From Rhizobium hidalgonense (GTDB lineage Bacteria > Pseudomonadota > Alphaproteobacteria > Rhizobiales > Rhizobiaceae): a DNA stretch of 64,000 nucleotides. The notes under the pieces are model-generated. The model was not told the DNA's origin and did no database searches. It was given only the letters and a program-made list of their open reading frames with translations. Of this stretch, positions 20,406 to 29,686 are shown in pieces. Position numbers and translations under genes: made by a program. Each line of letters opens with the position of its first letter. Within the stretch, counting starts at the first letter, position 1. The stretch lies in contig NZ_LODW01000022.1 in assembly GCF_002914525.1 (NCBI RefSeq), positions 1-64,000 of the forward strand. Reading direction: 5' to 3'.

Positions 20406-21224
20406 ATGGCTCAAGCATCCGGCCTCATGGCAGGCAAACGCGGCGTCATCATGGGTGTCGCCAACAATCGTTCGATTGCGTGGGGTATTGCCAAGGCCAT
20501 TCATGCGCAGGGCGGAGAAGTCGCGCTCACCTATCAGGGCGATGCGCTGAAGAAGCGCGTCGAGCCGCTCGCCGCCGAAATCGACGCGACGCTCGTCGGC
20601 CATTGTGACGTTGCCGACGAAGAAACCATCGACGCCGTTTTCGAAAACGTCGAGAAGCTCTGGGGCAAGATCGATTTCCTGGTGCATGCGATCGGCTTCT
20701 CCGATAAGGACGAGCTGACCGGCCGTTACGTCGACACCTCGGCCGACAACTTCGCCAAGACGATGCAAATCTCCGTCTATTCCTTCACCTCGGTCGCACG
20801 CCGCGCCGAGAAGCTGATGACGGATGGCGGCGCCATGCTCACGCTGACCTATTACGGCGCCGAAAAGGTGATGCCGAACTATAATGTTATGGGTGTCGCC
20901 AAGGCGGCACTCGAGGCGAGCGTCAAATATCTGGCCGTCGACCTCGGACCGCAGAACATTCGCGTCAACGCCGTCTCGGCCGGCCCGATCAAGACGCTTG
21001 CCGCCTCCGGCATCGGCGATTTCCGCTATATTCTGAAGTGGAACGAATATAACGCGCCGCTGCGCCGTACCGTCACCATCGAGGAAGTCGGCGATGTCGG
21101 CCTCTATCTGCTGTCGGACCTGTCGCGCTCCGTCACCGGCGAAGTGCACCATGCCGACAGCGGCTATCATGTCATCGGAATGAAGGCGGTCGACGCCCCC
21201 GACATTTCGGTCGTCAAGGACTGA
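20406..21224 (+). CDS. fabI: Enoyl-[acyl-carrier-protein] reductase (NADH)
   Basis: FabI catalyses the last reduction of fatty-acid elongation and is the triclosan target. The 272-residue SDR-type protein shows the divergent NADH-binding motif GVANNRSIAWGIAKAIHAQG and the catalytic Y-x6-K as YNVMGVAK, with the second conserved tyrosine in TYYGAEKVMPNYN. The start is preceded by AGGGAG. The histidine phosphatase gene follows 21 bp downstream, so the two are likely co-transcribed. Confidence 0.96.
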   Translation: MAQASGLMAGKRGVIMGVANNRSIAWGIAKAIHAQGGEVALTYQGDALKKRVEPLAAEIDATLVGHCDVADEETIDAVFENVEKLWGKIDFLVHAIGFSDKDELTGRYVDTSADNFAKTMQISVYSFTSVARRAEKLMTDGGAMLTLTYYGAEKVMPNYNVMGVAKAALEASVKYLAVDLGPQNIRVNAVSAGPIKTLAASGIGDFRYILKWNEYNAPLRRTVTIEEVGDVGLYLLSDLSRSVTGEVHHADSGYHVIGMKAVDAPDISVVKD

Positions 21225-21245
21225 AGCATTCCCGGAGCCTAGACC

Positions 21246-21836
21246 GTGCTTATCTACGTGATCAGACACGGTCAGACCGACTGGAATGCCGAGCGTCGCC
21301 TGCAGGGCCAGAAGGACATTCCGATGAATGCCACGGGCCTGGAGCAGGCCCGCCAGAACGGGCTGGCGCTCGGCGAAATTCTCGGCGACACAGTCGATGA
21401 ATTCGATTTCGTCGCAAGCCCGCTGCAGCGCACGCGCGCGACCATGGAAATCGTCCGCGCCGCCATGGGCTTGCCGCCGCTTGCCTATCGCACCGATCGC
21501 AGGCTGGTCGAGATATCCTTCGGCGACTGGGAGGGCTCGACGCTCAAGGAGCTGAAGGCGACGCAGCGCGAGCGGGTGGCGGAGCGCAACGCCGCGAAAT
21601 GGGATTTCATTCCGCCCGGCGATGACGCGGAAAGCTACGAGATCCTCTCCTGGCGCACCGGCTCTTGGCTGAACTCCGTCGACCGTCCGACGGTCTGCGT
21701 CACGCATGGCGGCGTCATCCGCACGCTTTTCCAGACGATTTCCGACTTGCCGAAGATCAGCGCTGCGGAAGGCGCAATCCCGCAGGACCGGATCGCCAGG
21801 ATCGACACCGCTGAGCGGACGATCGTCTGGCTGTAG
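21246..21836 (+). CDS. Histidine phosphatase (phosphoglycerate-mutase-like) family protein
   Basis: A 196-residue member of the histidine phosphatase superfamily. The catalytic RHG motif is in YVIRHGQTDWNAERRLQG, the second arginine in SPLQRTRATMEI, the acid in RLVEISFGDWEG, and the second histidine in VCVTHGGVIRTL. It could be a cofactor-dependent phosphoglycerate mutase or, more likely given the short length, a broad-specificity phosphatase. Start is GTG. It lies 21 bp after fabI. Confidence 0.88.
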   Translation: MLIYVIRHGQTDWNAERRLQGQKDIPMNATGLEQARQNGLALGEILGDTVDEFDFVASPLQRTRATMEIVRAAMGLPPLAYRTDRRLVEISFGDWEGSTLKELKATQRERVAERNAAKWDFIPPGDDAESYEILSWRTGSWLNSVDRPTVCVTHGGVIRTLFQTISDLPKISAAEGAIPQDRIARIDTAERTIVWL

Positions 21837-21905
21837 AGATTGCGAATTCGTACCATCGCCTGGCGGCACGTTAGCAGCTCAAGGCAAAATCGGGACATCC
21901 TGTCT

Positions 21906-22065
21906 GCCCCTCATCCGCCTGCCGGCACCGACCGCGGTCGAGCCACGGGTCTCGACCCCGGGAGAAGCGACAAGCCGCCAACCTCTCCGTTCCCCCACCG
22001 AGCTCTCGTGGGGCACGTCCCCTCGCCCCGTTTTTGCGGGGAGTGGGTTAGGGTAAGGGGCAGCC
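21906..22065. repeat. Dispersed intergenic repeat, copy B
   Basis: A full-length copy running from gcccctcatccgcctgccgg to gtgggttagggtaaggggcag. It shares the internal 'accgcggtcgagccacgggtctcgacc' type palindrome with copy E near 54.5 kb and the terminal hairpin cgccccgtttttgcggggag with the others. It occupies most of the gap between the phosphatase and the convergent DUF1344 gene and may serve as a shared transcription end. Confidence 0.8.
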
Positions 22066-22095
22066 TTTGGGCACAAACCTCATTCTTAAAGTTGC

Positions 22096-22356
22096 CTACT
22101 TGACGATATCGAGATCGTTGATGACGCGCTTGCCGTCGACCTCGGTATAGAAGACGATGACCTTCACGCCGGCTTCGAGGCCGTCGAAATTGAACTCCTC
22201 GGGCGCCTGATAGGTTTTACCGTCATCGAGCGTCAACACCAGATTGGCGGTGTCGACTTTCTTAATCGTCGCCTCGACATCGGCGCTCTCGGCAAAACCG
22301 CTCATCGGGGACAGAAAACTTGCTGTTGCCAAAAGCGTGGCGACGACGAAACGCAT
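22096..22356 (-). CDS. DUF1344 domain-containing exported small protein
   Basis: An 86-residue protein with a signal peptide (residues 1-22, cleavage after SGFA) and a compact domain ADVEATIKKVDTANLVLTLDDGKTYQAP matching the DUF1344 pattern, probably a small periplasmic beta-barrel. The ATG at 22356 is chosen to start the signal peptide; the frame is open to 22401. Function is unknown. Confidence 0.82.
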   Translation of the reverse strand: MRFVVATLLATASFLSPMSGFAESADVEATIKKVDTANLVLTLDDGKTYQAPEEFNFDGLEAGVKVIVFYTEVDGKRVINDLDIVK

Positions 22357-22597
22357 GGCGACAATCCTTTTGAAACGCTGCACGAGAACATGACTGGTCA
22401 CAGATAGCCTCCTGAATATGGCGAAAATTGCCCGGAAGAATGGCTTTTCCCGCCCAATTGATGAATAGGATTTTAAATATAATCAAGACACGGTGTTAAC
22501 CGCTGTTTTTCCCTTTCCATGATTTTTGGCATCGCCTGCGGGCAATCGTAAATTAACCCCCGCCCCCTACAGTCGCCCAGAAGATGGGAGTTTCATT

Positions 22598-25500
22598 TTG
22601 CTATCCAGGCTGAGCGACAACAAGCAGTTGCGGCGCGTGTTGAAGAATACCCGCGTCTCTTTTCTGGTTTCTTCGCTTGTCGCCCTTGTCGTCATCATGG
22701 TCGGCTTCGGCCTCGACCGGGCCAATACTCAATCTTATGTGCGCGAACTGCATATCCGCACCGAAAGCGAGGCGAATCTCATCCGCGCCCGGGTCATGGC
22801 TGAGATCAATATGGACCTCAGCATGGTCCGCGACCTTGCCAATCTGATCTCCGTCAGCGCCGCAAACGGAGAGGAGATGGAGCGGCAGATCAACTGGCTG
22901 CTGATCCAGAATCCGTCCTTCATTCACATCGCGGTCGCACCGGATTTCATTATCGACAACGTCTATCCCAGGCTACCCGGCAATGAGCAGATCGGCCGCG
23001 ACGTACGCGCAACGCTGTTTTCACGCCAGACAATGACGCCAGCGGCCGGCGATCAGTCGGCACGCTTCTATGGCCCGGTCAGCACCGACGGCCGGGACGG
23101 CTTTGCCATATTCTTCCCGGTTTTTGTCAAGGAGAACGGCCAGCGGCGGGTTTGGGGAGCGGTCGAACTGGTCATCGACCAGCAGATGTTCTACGAGGCG
23201 ACCGGGCTGATGCCGGCGCGCGACCGCGAGAACCGGGAACGTTATCCGCATCTCGACCATCTTTCGATCGCCATCCGGGATATCGGCTCGCCGGCAAGGG
23301 CCGCGATGGCACCCTTCTTCGGATCGTCCGATATCGACGACAAGGAGCCGATGCGCCAGAAGATCGGCTTTGCCGGCGGCAAGTGGGAACTCTCGGTCGT
23401 TCCGAACAGCGGCTGGGACGCGATACCGGAAAACCGAACCGAGCTGCGCCTGATCGTCGCCGCCGCCGGCTGCATCATCATCATCCCGATTTTCTTCGCC
23501 ACACTCCTGCTCGGCGAGCGCAATCGCAACATCACCGAGTTGGAGACACGCGAGGCGAAACTCAAGGAACTATCGCAGCGCCTCGATCTGGCGCTGGAGT
23601 CCTCGAATATCGGCATCTGGGAGCTGCAGGATCATACGAACAGCCTGTTTTGGGACGCGCGCGCCGCGGCCCTGCACGGCAAGCCGGCTCAGGAGGGAAG
23701 CCGGGCGCTCGACGAATGGCTGGCGGCGATCCTGCCCGAGGACCGCGATATCGCCGAAGTGCATTTCTTCAGCTGCAGCATCGCCGGGGCTGCCTGCACG
23801 GCGCAGTACCGCATCCTGCTTGCCGGCGGCGGCATCCGCCACCTGCGCTCGGTCGGCGCCTTCTATACCGATGCCGGCGGCGTCAGCAAGACGATCGGCA
23901 TCGTCTGGGACGTGACCGCCGATGCGGAAACGACCGATACGCTGCGCAAGGCCAGGGATATGAGCGAGGTCAAGAATGCCGAGCTGGAGCTGGCGCTTGA
24001 AGAGCTTTCCAGCCGCGAGGGACAGCTCGCCGAGCTGTCGAGCCGGCTCGACCTGGCGCTCAATTCCTATCAATGCGGCATCTGGGAAGCGCGGCCCGAC
24101 CGGGGCGGCTCGATCTGGAACGAGCGCATGCACGAGCTCTATGGGCTTACGCCGCGCAACGGCTTCATGACCGAGGAGACCTGGCTTGGCTGCATCCACC
24201 CCGAGGATCGGGCATTGGCGCTGGAAAGCGCGCGTTACTTCAAGAAGAACGGCGATACGCACACCCTCGTCTGCCGGGTGATCGGCAACGACGGCGCGGT
24301 GCGCTATGTGCGCTCGGTCGGCAAGGTCCACCAGACGGGGACCGGCGAGATGAAGATCATGGGCATCGCCTTCGATGCCACCGAAGACGTGCTGATGACG
24401 ATCCGGCTGAAGGCGGCCAAGGACGAGGCGGTCGCCAAGAATATCGAGCTCGAGCTTGCCAAGAACAGGATCGAGCACAATTCGCTGCACGACCCGCTGA
24501 CCGCACTCGCCAATCGCCGCAAGCTCGATATCGCGCTGGAAGAGCTGACGCATGACGGTCGCCGGCAGCGGCAGAAATTCTCGATCCTGCATATCGACCT
24601 CGACCGCTTCAAGGACATCAACGATACGCTTGGCCATGCCGCCGGCGATGCGATGCTGGTGCATGCCTCGAGGGTGCTCGCCAGGAATGTCCGCGGCAGC
24701 GATCTCGTCGCGCGCATCGGCGGCGACGAGTTCGTCATCCTCGCACTCGATGTCGGCGATAAGGAGATGGCCGAGCTTTCGACGCGGATCATCGAGGAGA
24801 TGCGCCAGCCGATCGATTTTCAGGGTTTCTCCTGCCGCTGCGGCGTGTCGATCGGTGTGGCGCTTGCCAACGGCATTCATGTCGATGCGCGCAAGGTGCT
24901 GATCAATGCCGATATCGCACTCTACCGCGCCAAGAGCATGGGCCGCAACCGCTTCGAATTCTTCAATCACAATCTCCAGGCCGATATCATCAACACCAAG
25001 CGCACGGCTGACGAGATCCTCGCCGGCATCGACAATGGCGAATTCACCGCCTGGTACCAGCCGCAATTCTCAGCCCGGACGATGGAGCTGACCGGGGTCG
25101 AGGCGCTGGTACGCTGGAAGCACCCGTCCAAGGGGTGGCTCGCCCCCGACAAGTTCCTGCGCATCGCCGATGAGATCAATGTCGTGCAGATGCTCGACCG
25201 GATCGTGCTGGAAACGGCGCTGCGCGACAAGATGCGCTGGACGGCGCTGGGCATTGCCGTGCCGAAGGTCTCGGTCAATGTTTCGGCGCGGCGGCTGCAT
25301 GACGGCAGCCTGCTGGAATCGCTTGCCGATCTGCATATCCGCCCCGGCGAACTCTCCTTCGAACTGGTGGAATCGATCTTCCTCGACGAGAGCGAGGACG
25401 TCGTCTCGCACAATCTCGAGCGCATCAAGGCGCTCGGCATCGATATCGAGATCGACGATTTCGGCACCGGCCATACCTCGATCGTCAGCCTGCTGAAGCT

Positions 25501-25768
25501 GAAACCGAAGCGGCTGAAGATCGATCGCCAGCTGGTGCAGCCGATCGTCGGCGCCTCGCAGGAGCGGGCGCTGGTCCGCTCTATCATCGAGATCGCCCGC
25601 TCGCTCGGTGTCGAGACCGTGGCCGAAGGCGTGGAAACGGCAGCTCATGCCGAACTGCTGCGCGATCTCGGCTGCGACATCCTGCAGGGCTACGCCTTCG
25701 CGCGGCCGCTCTCCTTCGACGATTTCACCAACGAGGCGACGGGACCCGGATGGCGGCTGGCATCCTGA
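22598..25768 (+). CDS. Membrane PAS-PAS-GGDEF-EAL cyclic-di-GMP protein
   Basis: A 1056-residue signalling protein. Layout: TM1 (about residues 20-39), a periplasmic CHASE-like sensor (about 40-280), TM2 (about 282-305), a short coiled coil, PAS 1 (about 324-440), a second coiled coil, PAS 2 (about 480-600), GGDEF (about 630-790) and EAL (about 805-1050). The GGDEF motif is intact (ARIGGDEFVILA, near 708), with the phosphate-binding DPLTALANRR. The EAL domain keeps EALVRW, NVSARRL, DDFGTGHTS and ETVAEGVE, so both synthesis and hydrolysis of c-di-GMP are possible. I chose the TTG at 22598 because GGGAG lies 8 nt upstream; another TTG at 22526 has no SD. Confidence 0.92.
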   Translation: MLSRLSDNKQLRRVLKNTRVSFLVSSLVALVVIMVGFGLDRANTQSYVRELHIRTESEANLIRARVMAEINMDLSMVRDLANLISVSAANGEEMERQINWLLIQNPSFIHIAVAPDFIIDNVYPRLPGNEQIGRDVRATLFSRQTMTPAAGDQSARFYGPVSTDGRDGFAIFFPVFVKENGQRRVWGAVELVIDQQMFYEATGLMPARDRENRERYPHLDHLSIAIRDIGSPARAAMAPFFGSSDIDDKEPMRQKIGFAGGKWELSVVPNSGWDAIPENRTELRLIVAAAGCIIIIPIFFATLLLGERNRNITELETREAKLKELSQRLDLALESSNIGIWELQDHTNSLFWDARAAALHGKPAQEGSRALDEWLAAILPEDRDIAEVHFFSCSIAGAACTAQYRILLAGGGIRHLRSVGAFYTDAGGVSKTIGIVWDVTADAETTDTLRKARDMSEVKNAELELALEELSSREGQLAELSSRLDLALNSYQCGIWEARPDRGGSIWNERMHELYGLTPRNGFMTEETWLGCIHPEDRALALESARYFKKNGDTHTLVCRVIGNDGAVRYVRSVGKVHQTGTGEMKIMGIAFDATEDVLMTIRLKAAKDEAVAKNIELELAKNRIEHNSLHDPLTALANRRKLDIALEELTHDGRRQRQKFSILHIDLDRFKDINDTLGHAAGDAMLVHASRVLARNVRGSDLVARIGGDEFVILALDVGDKEMAELSTRIIEEMRQPIDFQGFSCRCGVSIGVALANGIHVDARKVLINADIALYRAKSMGRNRFEFFNHNLQADIINTKRTADEILAGIDNGEFTAWYQPQFSARTMELTGVEALVRWKHPSKGWLAPDKFLRIADEINVVQMLDRIVLETALRDKMRWTALGIAVPKVSVNVSARRLHDGSLLESLADLHIRPGELSFELVESIFLDESEDVVSHNLERIKALGIDIEIDDFGTGHTSIVSLLKLKPKRLKIDRQLVQPIVGASQERALVRSIIEIARSLGVETVAEGVETAAHAELLRDLGCDILQGYAFARPLSFDDFTNEATGPGWRLAS

Positions 25769-25921
25769 CCGCCTTCCTTTGATAGGAACGGAAACAGCAT
25801 TTCCGCAGCTGCCGGTTTGGCGCAAAGAAAGGCTTTTGCCTCGACGGCTTTTTGGCCTATGAGTGTCGCGCCTTTTCAAGCAATGGCGCGATCGGCTTTG
25901 GCGCGCCACCCGTGGGAACAC

Positions 25922-27019
25922 ATGTCGCACAATACATTCGGTCACCTCTTCCGCGTAACCACCTGGGGCGAAAGCCATGGTCCGGCACTCGGCTGCGTCG
26001 TCGACGGCTGCCCTCCGGGGCTGCGCTTCAAGCTCGAGGAGCTGCAGGTCTGGCTCGACAAGCGCAAGCCCGGCCAATCCCGCTTCGTGACGCAGCGGCG
26101 CGAGGAGGATCTGGTCAAGGTGCTGTCCGGCGTCATGCTCGACGCCGACGGCGAGACGATGACATCAACCGGCACGCCGATCTCCATGCTGATCGAAAAC
26201 ACCGACCAGCGATCCAAGGATTACGGCGAGATCGCCCGGCAATACCGCCCCGGCCATGCCGACTATACCTATGACCTCAAATACGGCATTCGCGATTATC
26301 GCGGCGGTGGCCGTTCCTCGGCGCGCGAAACCGCAGCCAGGGTCGCGGCTGGCGGCATCGCCCGCCTTGTCGTGCCCGGCGTGACGGTGCGCGGCGCCTT
26401 GGTGCAGATCGGCAAGCACAAGATCGACCGGCGCAACTGGGATTGGGATCAGGTCGGCCAGAACCCGTTCTTCTCCCCCGATGCGGCAATCGTGCCGGTC
26501 TGGGAGGAATATCTCGACGGCATCCGCAAGACGGGCTCTTCGATCGGCGCAGTCGTCGAAGTAGTCGCCGAAGGTGTGCCGGCTGGCCTCGGCGCGCCGA
26601 TCTATGCCAAGCTCGACCAGGATATCGCCTCGCTGCTGATGTCAATCAACGCCGTCAAGGGTGTGGAGATCGGCAATGGTTTTGCCGCTGCCGAAACCTC
26701 AGGTGAAGACAATGCCGATGAGATGCGCATGGGCAATGACGGCACGCCGATCTTCCTTTCCAACCATGCCGGCGGTATTCTCGGCGGTATTTCCACCGGG
26801 CAGCCGGTGGTGGCGCGTTTCGCCGTCAAGCCGACCTCCTCGATCCTGACCGAGCGCCAGTCGATCGATGCCGACGGCAAGAATGTCGATATCCGCACCA
26901 AGGGCCGGCACGACCCCTGCGTCGGTATCCGCGCCGTGCCAATCGGTGAGGCGATGGTCGCCTGCGCCATCGCCGATCATTATCTTCGCGACCGCGGCCA
27001 GACCGGCCGTCTGAAATAG
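25922..27019 (+). CDS. aroC: Chorismate synthase
   Basis: The last shikimate pathway enzyme, converting EPSP to chorismate with reduced FMN. The 365-residue length is normal. Signature blocks are [77 protein letters not shown] and [16 protein letters not shown]. The ATG at 25922 matches the family N-terminus ([15 protein letters not shown]); the frame is open to 25817. ribBX follows after 9 bp, so the two share a transcript. Confidence 0.97.
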   Translation: MSHNTFGHLFRVTTWGESHGPALGCVVDGCPPGLRFKLEELQVWLDKRKPGQSRFVTQRREEDLVKVLSGVMLDADGETMTSTGTPISMLIENTDQRSKDYGEIARQYRPGHADYTYDLKYGIRDYRGGGRSSARETAARVAAGGIARLVVPGVTVRGALVQIGKHKIDRRNWDWDQVGQNPFFSPDAAIVPVWEEYLDGIRKTGSSIGAVVEVVAEGVPAGLGAPIYAKLDQDIASLLMSINAVKGVEIGNGFAAAETSGEDNADEMRMGNDGTPIFLSNHAGGILGGISTGQPVVARFAVKPTSSILTERQSIDADGKNVDIRTKGRHDPCVGIRAVPIGEAMVACAIADHYLRDRGQTGRLK

Positions 27020-27028
27020 GAGCGTCCC

Positions 27029-28132
27029 ATGTCTTACGACCAGAAGCGCGTCGTCGACGCCATCCGGGCCTTCGAGGCCGGCGAGATCGTCGTCGTCATG
27101 GACGACAATGATCGCGAGAACGAGGGTGACCTGATCGTCGCCGCCGTGCACACGACGCCGGAAAAGATGGCCTTCATCGTGCGCCACACCTCGGGCATCG
27201 TCTGCGCGCCGATGCCGAGGGAAGAGGCCAAGCGCCTCAACCTCAACGCCATGGTGGCGGAAAACGATTCGGCCCATACGACGGCCTTCACTGTCTCGGT
27301 CGATTTCAAGCATGGCACGACGACCGGCATCTCGGCCGACGACCGGACGCTGACGGTGCGCAACCTCGCCAATCCGAATGTCGGCGCCGCCGATTTCGTC
27401 CGTCCCGGCCACATCTTTCCGCTGGTTTCTCGCGAAGGCGGCGTACTGATGCGCTCCGGTCATACGGAAGCCGCCGTCGACCTCTGCAAGCTTGCCGGCC
27501 TGCCGCCGATCGGCGTCATCTCCGAACTGGTCAACGATGACGGCACCGTCACGCGCGGCCCACAGGTCGTCGATTTCGCCGAACAGCACGGGCTGAAGCT
27601 GGTCTCCGTCGCCGATCTCATCGCCTATCGCCAGCGCAAGGAAACGCTGATCGAACATGGCGCGAGTTTCGACGTCGACACGCCGTTCGGCAAGGCCAAG
27701 GCCCACACCTATGCCCTGCCCTGGGACCCGATGCAGCATCTTGCCGTCGTCTTCGGCGACATCCGCGACGGCGTCGACATCCCGGTACGCTTGCATCCGG
27801 AGAATGTCGCCGAGGATCTCTTCGGCAAGAACAGCCCGGTCGATTTCTATATGCAGAAGATTGCCGAGCAAGGCCGCGGCGTCATCGTCTATCTGCGCGA
27901 GGGTTCCGTCGGCGTCGGCCACACCGACAATGGCCGCAAGGCCCGCAGCCAGGGCCGCGAAGCCCATGCCGAAGCACAGAGCCGCGACAGCGAATGGCTG
28001 GAAATCGGCCTCGGCGCTCAGATCCTCAAGGACCTCGGCGTCAGCTCGATCAAACTGCTGACCAGCCGCGAGCGCCATTATGTCGGCCTGGAAGGTTTTG
28101 GGATCAAGATCAGCAAGACGGAGATCTGCTGA
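27029..28132 (+). CDS. ribB: RibBX: DHBP synthase fused to degenerate GTP cyclohydrolase II-like domain
   Basis: The N-terminal about 205 residues are 3,4-dihydroxy-2-butanone-4-phosphate synthase, with the active-site motif DDNDRENEGDLIVAA and the ribulose-5-phosphate-binding RSGHTEAAVDLCKLAG. The C-terminal about 160 residues align with GTP cyclohydrolase II, but the three zinc cysteines of the RibA signature (HSECLTGDVFGSLRCDCG) are absent: here the segment reads VRLHPENVAEDLFGKNSPVD. This fits the RibBX class of proteobacteria, in which the X domain lacks cyclohydrolase activity. A separate ribA would then be needed elsewhere. No FMN riboswitch precedes it; it is coupled to aroC. Confidence 0.93.
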   Translation: MSYDQKRVVDAIRAFEAGEIVVVMDDNDRENEGDLIVAAVHTTPEKMAFIVRHTSGIVCAPMPREEAKRLNLNAMVAENDSAHTTAFTVSVDFKHGTTTGISADDRTLTVRNLANPNVGAADFVRPGHIFPLVSREGGVLMRSGHTEAAVDLCKLAGLPPIGVISELVNDDGTVTRGPQVVDFAEQHGLKLVSVADLIAYRQRKETLIEHGASFDVDTPFGKAKAHTYALPWDPMQHLAVVFGDIRDGVDIPVRLHPENVAEDLFGKNSPVDFYMQKIAEQGRGVIVYLREGSVGVGHTDNGRKARSQGREAHAEAQSRDSEWLEIGLGAQILKDLGVSSIKLLTSRERHYVGLEGFGIKISKTEIC

Positions 28133-28164
28133 GGGAGTTCGCGATAACCCGCAGAACTATTCGG

Positions 28165-29355
28165 CTACCCTCGCCAGCCCTCCAAAAGCACAACCTTCTC
28201 CACCCCCGCAAACCGCGCCACCCGGTCCAGTTCCGCCTCCAGCCGCTCTAGCCGCCCGGCCGAAGGCTTCACGCCCGGTTCCAGCCACAGCCGCTTGACG
28301 TCGAGCGTCGACTTCCTCCGATCCGCCTTCATGTCGATGCGGCCGATCAGCCTATCGCCTTCGAGTAGCGGGAAGACGTAATAGCCATATTCGCGCTTCG
28401 GCTCGGGCACGAAAATCTCGATGCGGTAGAAGAAGCCGAACAGGCGTTCGGTGCGGTTGCGGTCGCGGATCATCGGATCGAAGGGGCTGAGGACGCGGAT
28501 GCGCGGCGGCGCGCCGGGGTAGTTGTCGAGCGTCGAGAGAAAATCGGCAAAGGCCCAGGAGGGGCGCGGTTTGGCCCCGAGCGCCGATTCGATCAGCACT
28601 TCGATAAGCTCGTCGCGATGGGCTGATACCCAGGCCTTGGCCTCATCGGGCGAGACGAGGTGCCAGAAGGCCGATATTTCGCCATGGGTGGCAAAGCCGA
28701 GGCGGGCGAGCGCACTGCGGCAGGCCCAGTCGACGAATTCCTCGCGGCTCACCTCCGGCTTACGGAACTCCTCCGGGATGACGCGCTCCGTCAGATCATA
28801 GATCTTCTGGAAATTCGAGCGGCCGGCGATGGCGAACTTGCCGGTGTGCCAGAAATATTCGAGCGCCGTCTTGTTCGGATGCCAGTTCCACCAGCCGCCG
28901 GAGACATGGCCGTCGGCCTTGATGTCGCGCGCCAGGATCGCGCCGTCGCGCTCGACGCGCTCATAGGTTTCCGCAAAAGCCGCCTCGAAACCTTCGCCGC
29001 GCCATTTGCGCCAGCGTTCGACGATCACCTTCTCCTGATGACGGAACTTGTGCTTCCAGTAGACGAAGAAGGCGCTCGGCAGAATGGAGGCGTCATGCGT
29101 CCAGTGCTCGAACAGCGCGCCGTCCTTTTCGAGCAGCGCCGTTAGGTGCTCGCGCCTGTAGGTCTGGTTGCGGGAAAACAGGATCTGATGATGGGCCCGC
29201 TCGACCGTCTGGATGCTGTCCACCTGGACGAAACCCAGCTCACGGATGAGCTGCAGCAGGCCCTCCTTGGTCAAGGCGCGGTTCGGCGGGGCGCTGAGAC
29301 CCTGCTTGGCGAGGAAGACCCGGCGGGCGTCGGAATTGGAAAGCAGATTCGTCAT
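28165..29355 (-). CDS. YcaQ/AlkX-type winged-helix DNA glycosylase family protein
   Basis: A 396-residue member of the HTH_42 family (formerly DUF1006), which includes E. coli YcaQ/AlkX and Streptomyces AlkZ, glycosylases that unhook interstrand crosslinks and excise N7-alkyl bases. The catalytic Q-x-D form of the motif is visible in LGFVQVDSIQTVERAHHQ. Three winged-helix segments follow, and the C-terminus has the family block PFDPMIRDRNRTERLFGFFYRIEIF. The ATG at 29355 is used. It is convergent with ribBX. Confidence 0.85.
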   Translation of the reverse strand: MTNLLSNSDARRVFLAKQGLSAPPNRALTKEGLLQLIRELGFVQVDSIQTVERAHHQILFSRNQTYRREHLTALLEKDGALFEHWTHDASILPSAFFVYWKHKFRHQEKVIVERWRKWRGEGFEAAFAETYERVERDGAILARDIKADGHVSGGWWNWHPNKTALEYFWHTGKFAIAGRSNFQKIYDLTERVIPEEFRKPEVSREEFVDWACRSALARLGFATHGEISAFWHLVSPDEAKAWVSAHRDELIEVLIESALGAKPRPSWAFADFLSTLDNYPGAPPRIRVLSPFDPMIRDRNRTERLFGFFYRIEIFVPEPKREYGYYVFPLLEGDRLIGRIDMKADRRKSTLDVKRLWLEPGVKPSAGRLERLEAELDRVARFAGVEKVVLLEGWRG

Positions 29356-29484
29356 GGCCACATCATAACGCGGAAAATCTTCCTAGCCACCCGATATCGC
29401 TATCGGCTGTCGACAGCGAGATTTGTGCTTTCATCAATCCGATGTCCCCGTATAGAAGCATTCCTGCAAGTTGACGCCAATGGC

Positions 29485-29626
29485 TGCCCCTCACCCTAAC
29501 CCTCTCCCCGTAAAAACGGGGAGAGGGGATGTGCCTTGCGAGCGGCACGTGGAGTATGGAGAGGTCGCGGCATGGTCCCTTCGCCCCGCGAGCGGGGAGA
29601 AGGTGGCGGCAGCCGGATGAGGGGCT
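29485..29626. repeat. Dispersed intergenic repeat, copy C (inverted)
   Basis: This is the same element as the other copies but inverted: it starts with gcccctcaccctaaccctctccccg and ends with cggatgaggggc. It contains the hairpins ctccccgtaaaaacggggag and tcgccccgcgagcggggaga. It fills most of the 331-bp gap between the glycosylase gene and bioM. Confidence 0.8.
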
Positions 29627-29686
29627 GGTCTCGCAGATCTGCCCATTGATGGCGCTTTCCAGCGTCGCCGGATACGAGGAAATAGC

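Noticed and set aside
20319..21869. A 516-codon minus-strand frame antisense to fabI and the phosphatase
   Set aside because: Both plus-strand genes are clearly real and the antisense translation shows no motif.
27020..27028. FMN riboswitch upstream of ribBX
   Set aside because: Only 9 bp separate aroC from ribBX, so there is no room for a riboswitch.
26699..28078. A 459-codon minus-strand frame antisense to ribBX
   Set aside because: Shadow of the conserved riboflavin gene; no motif and no SD.
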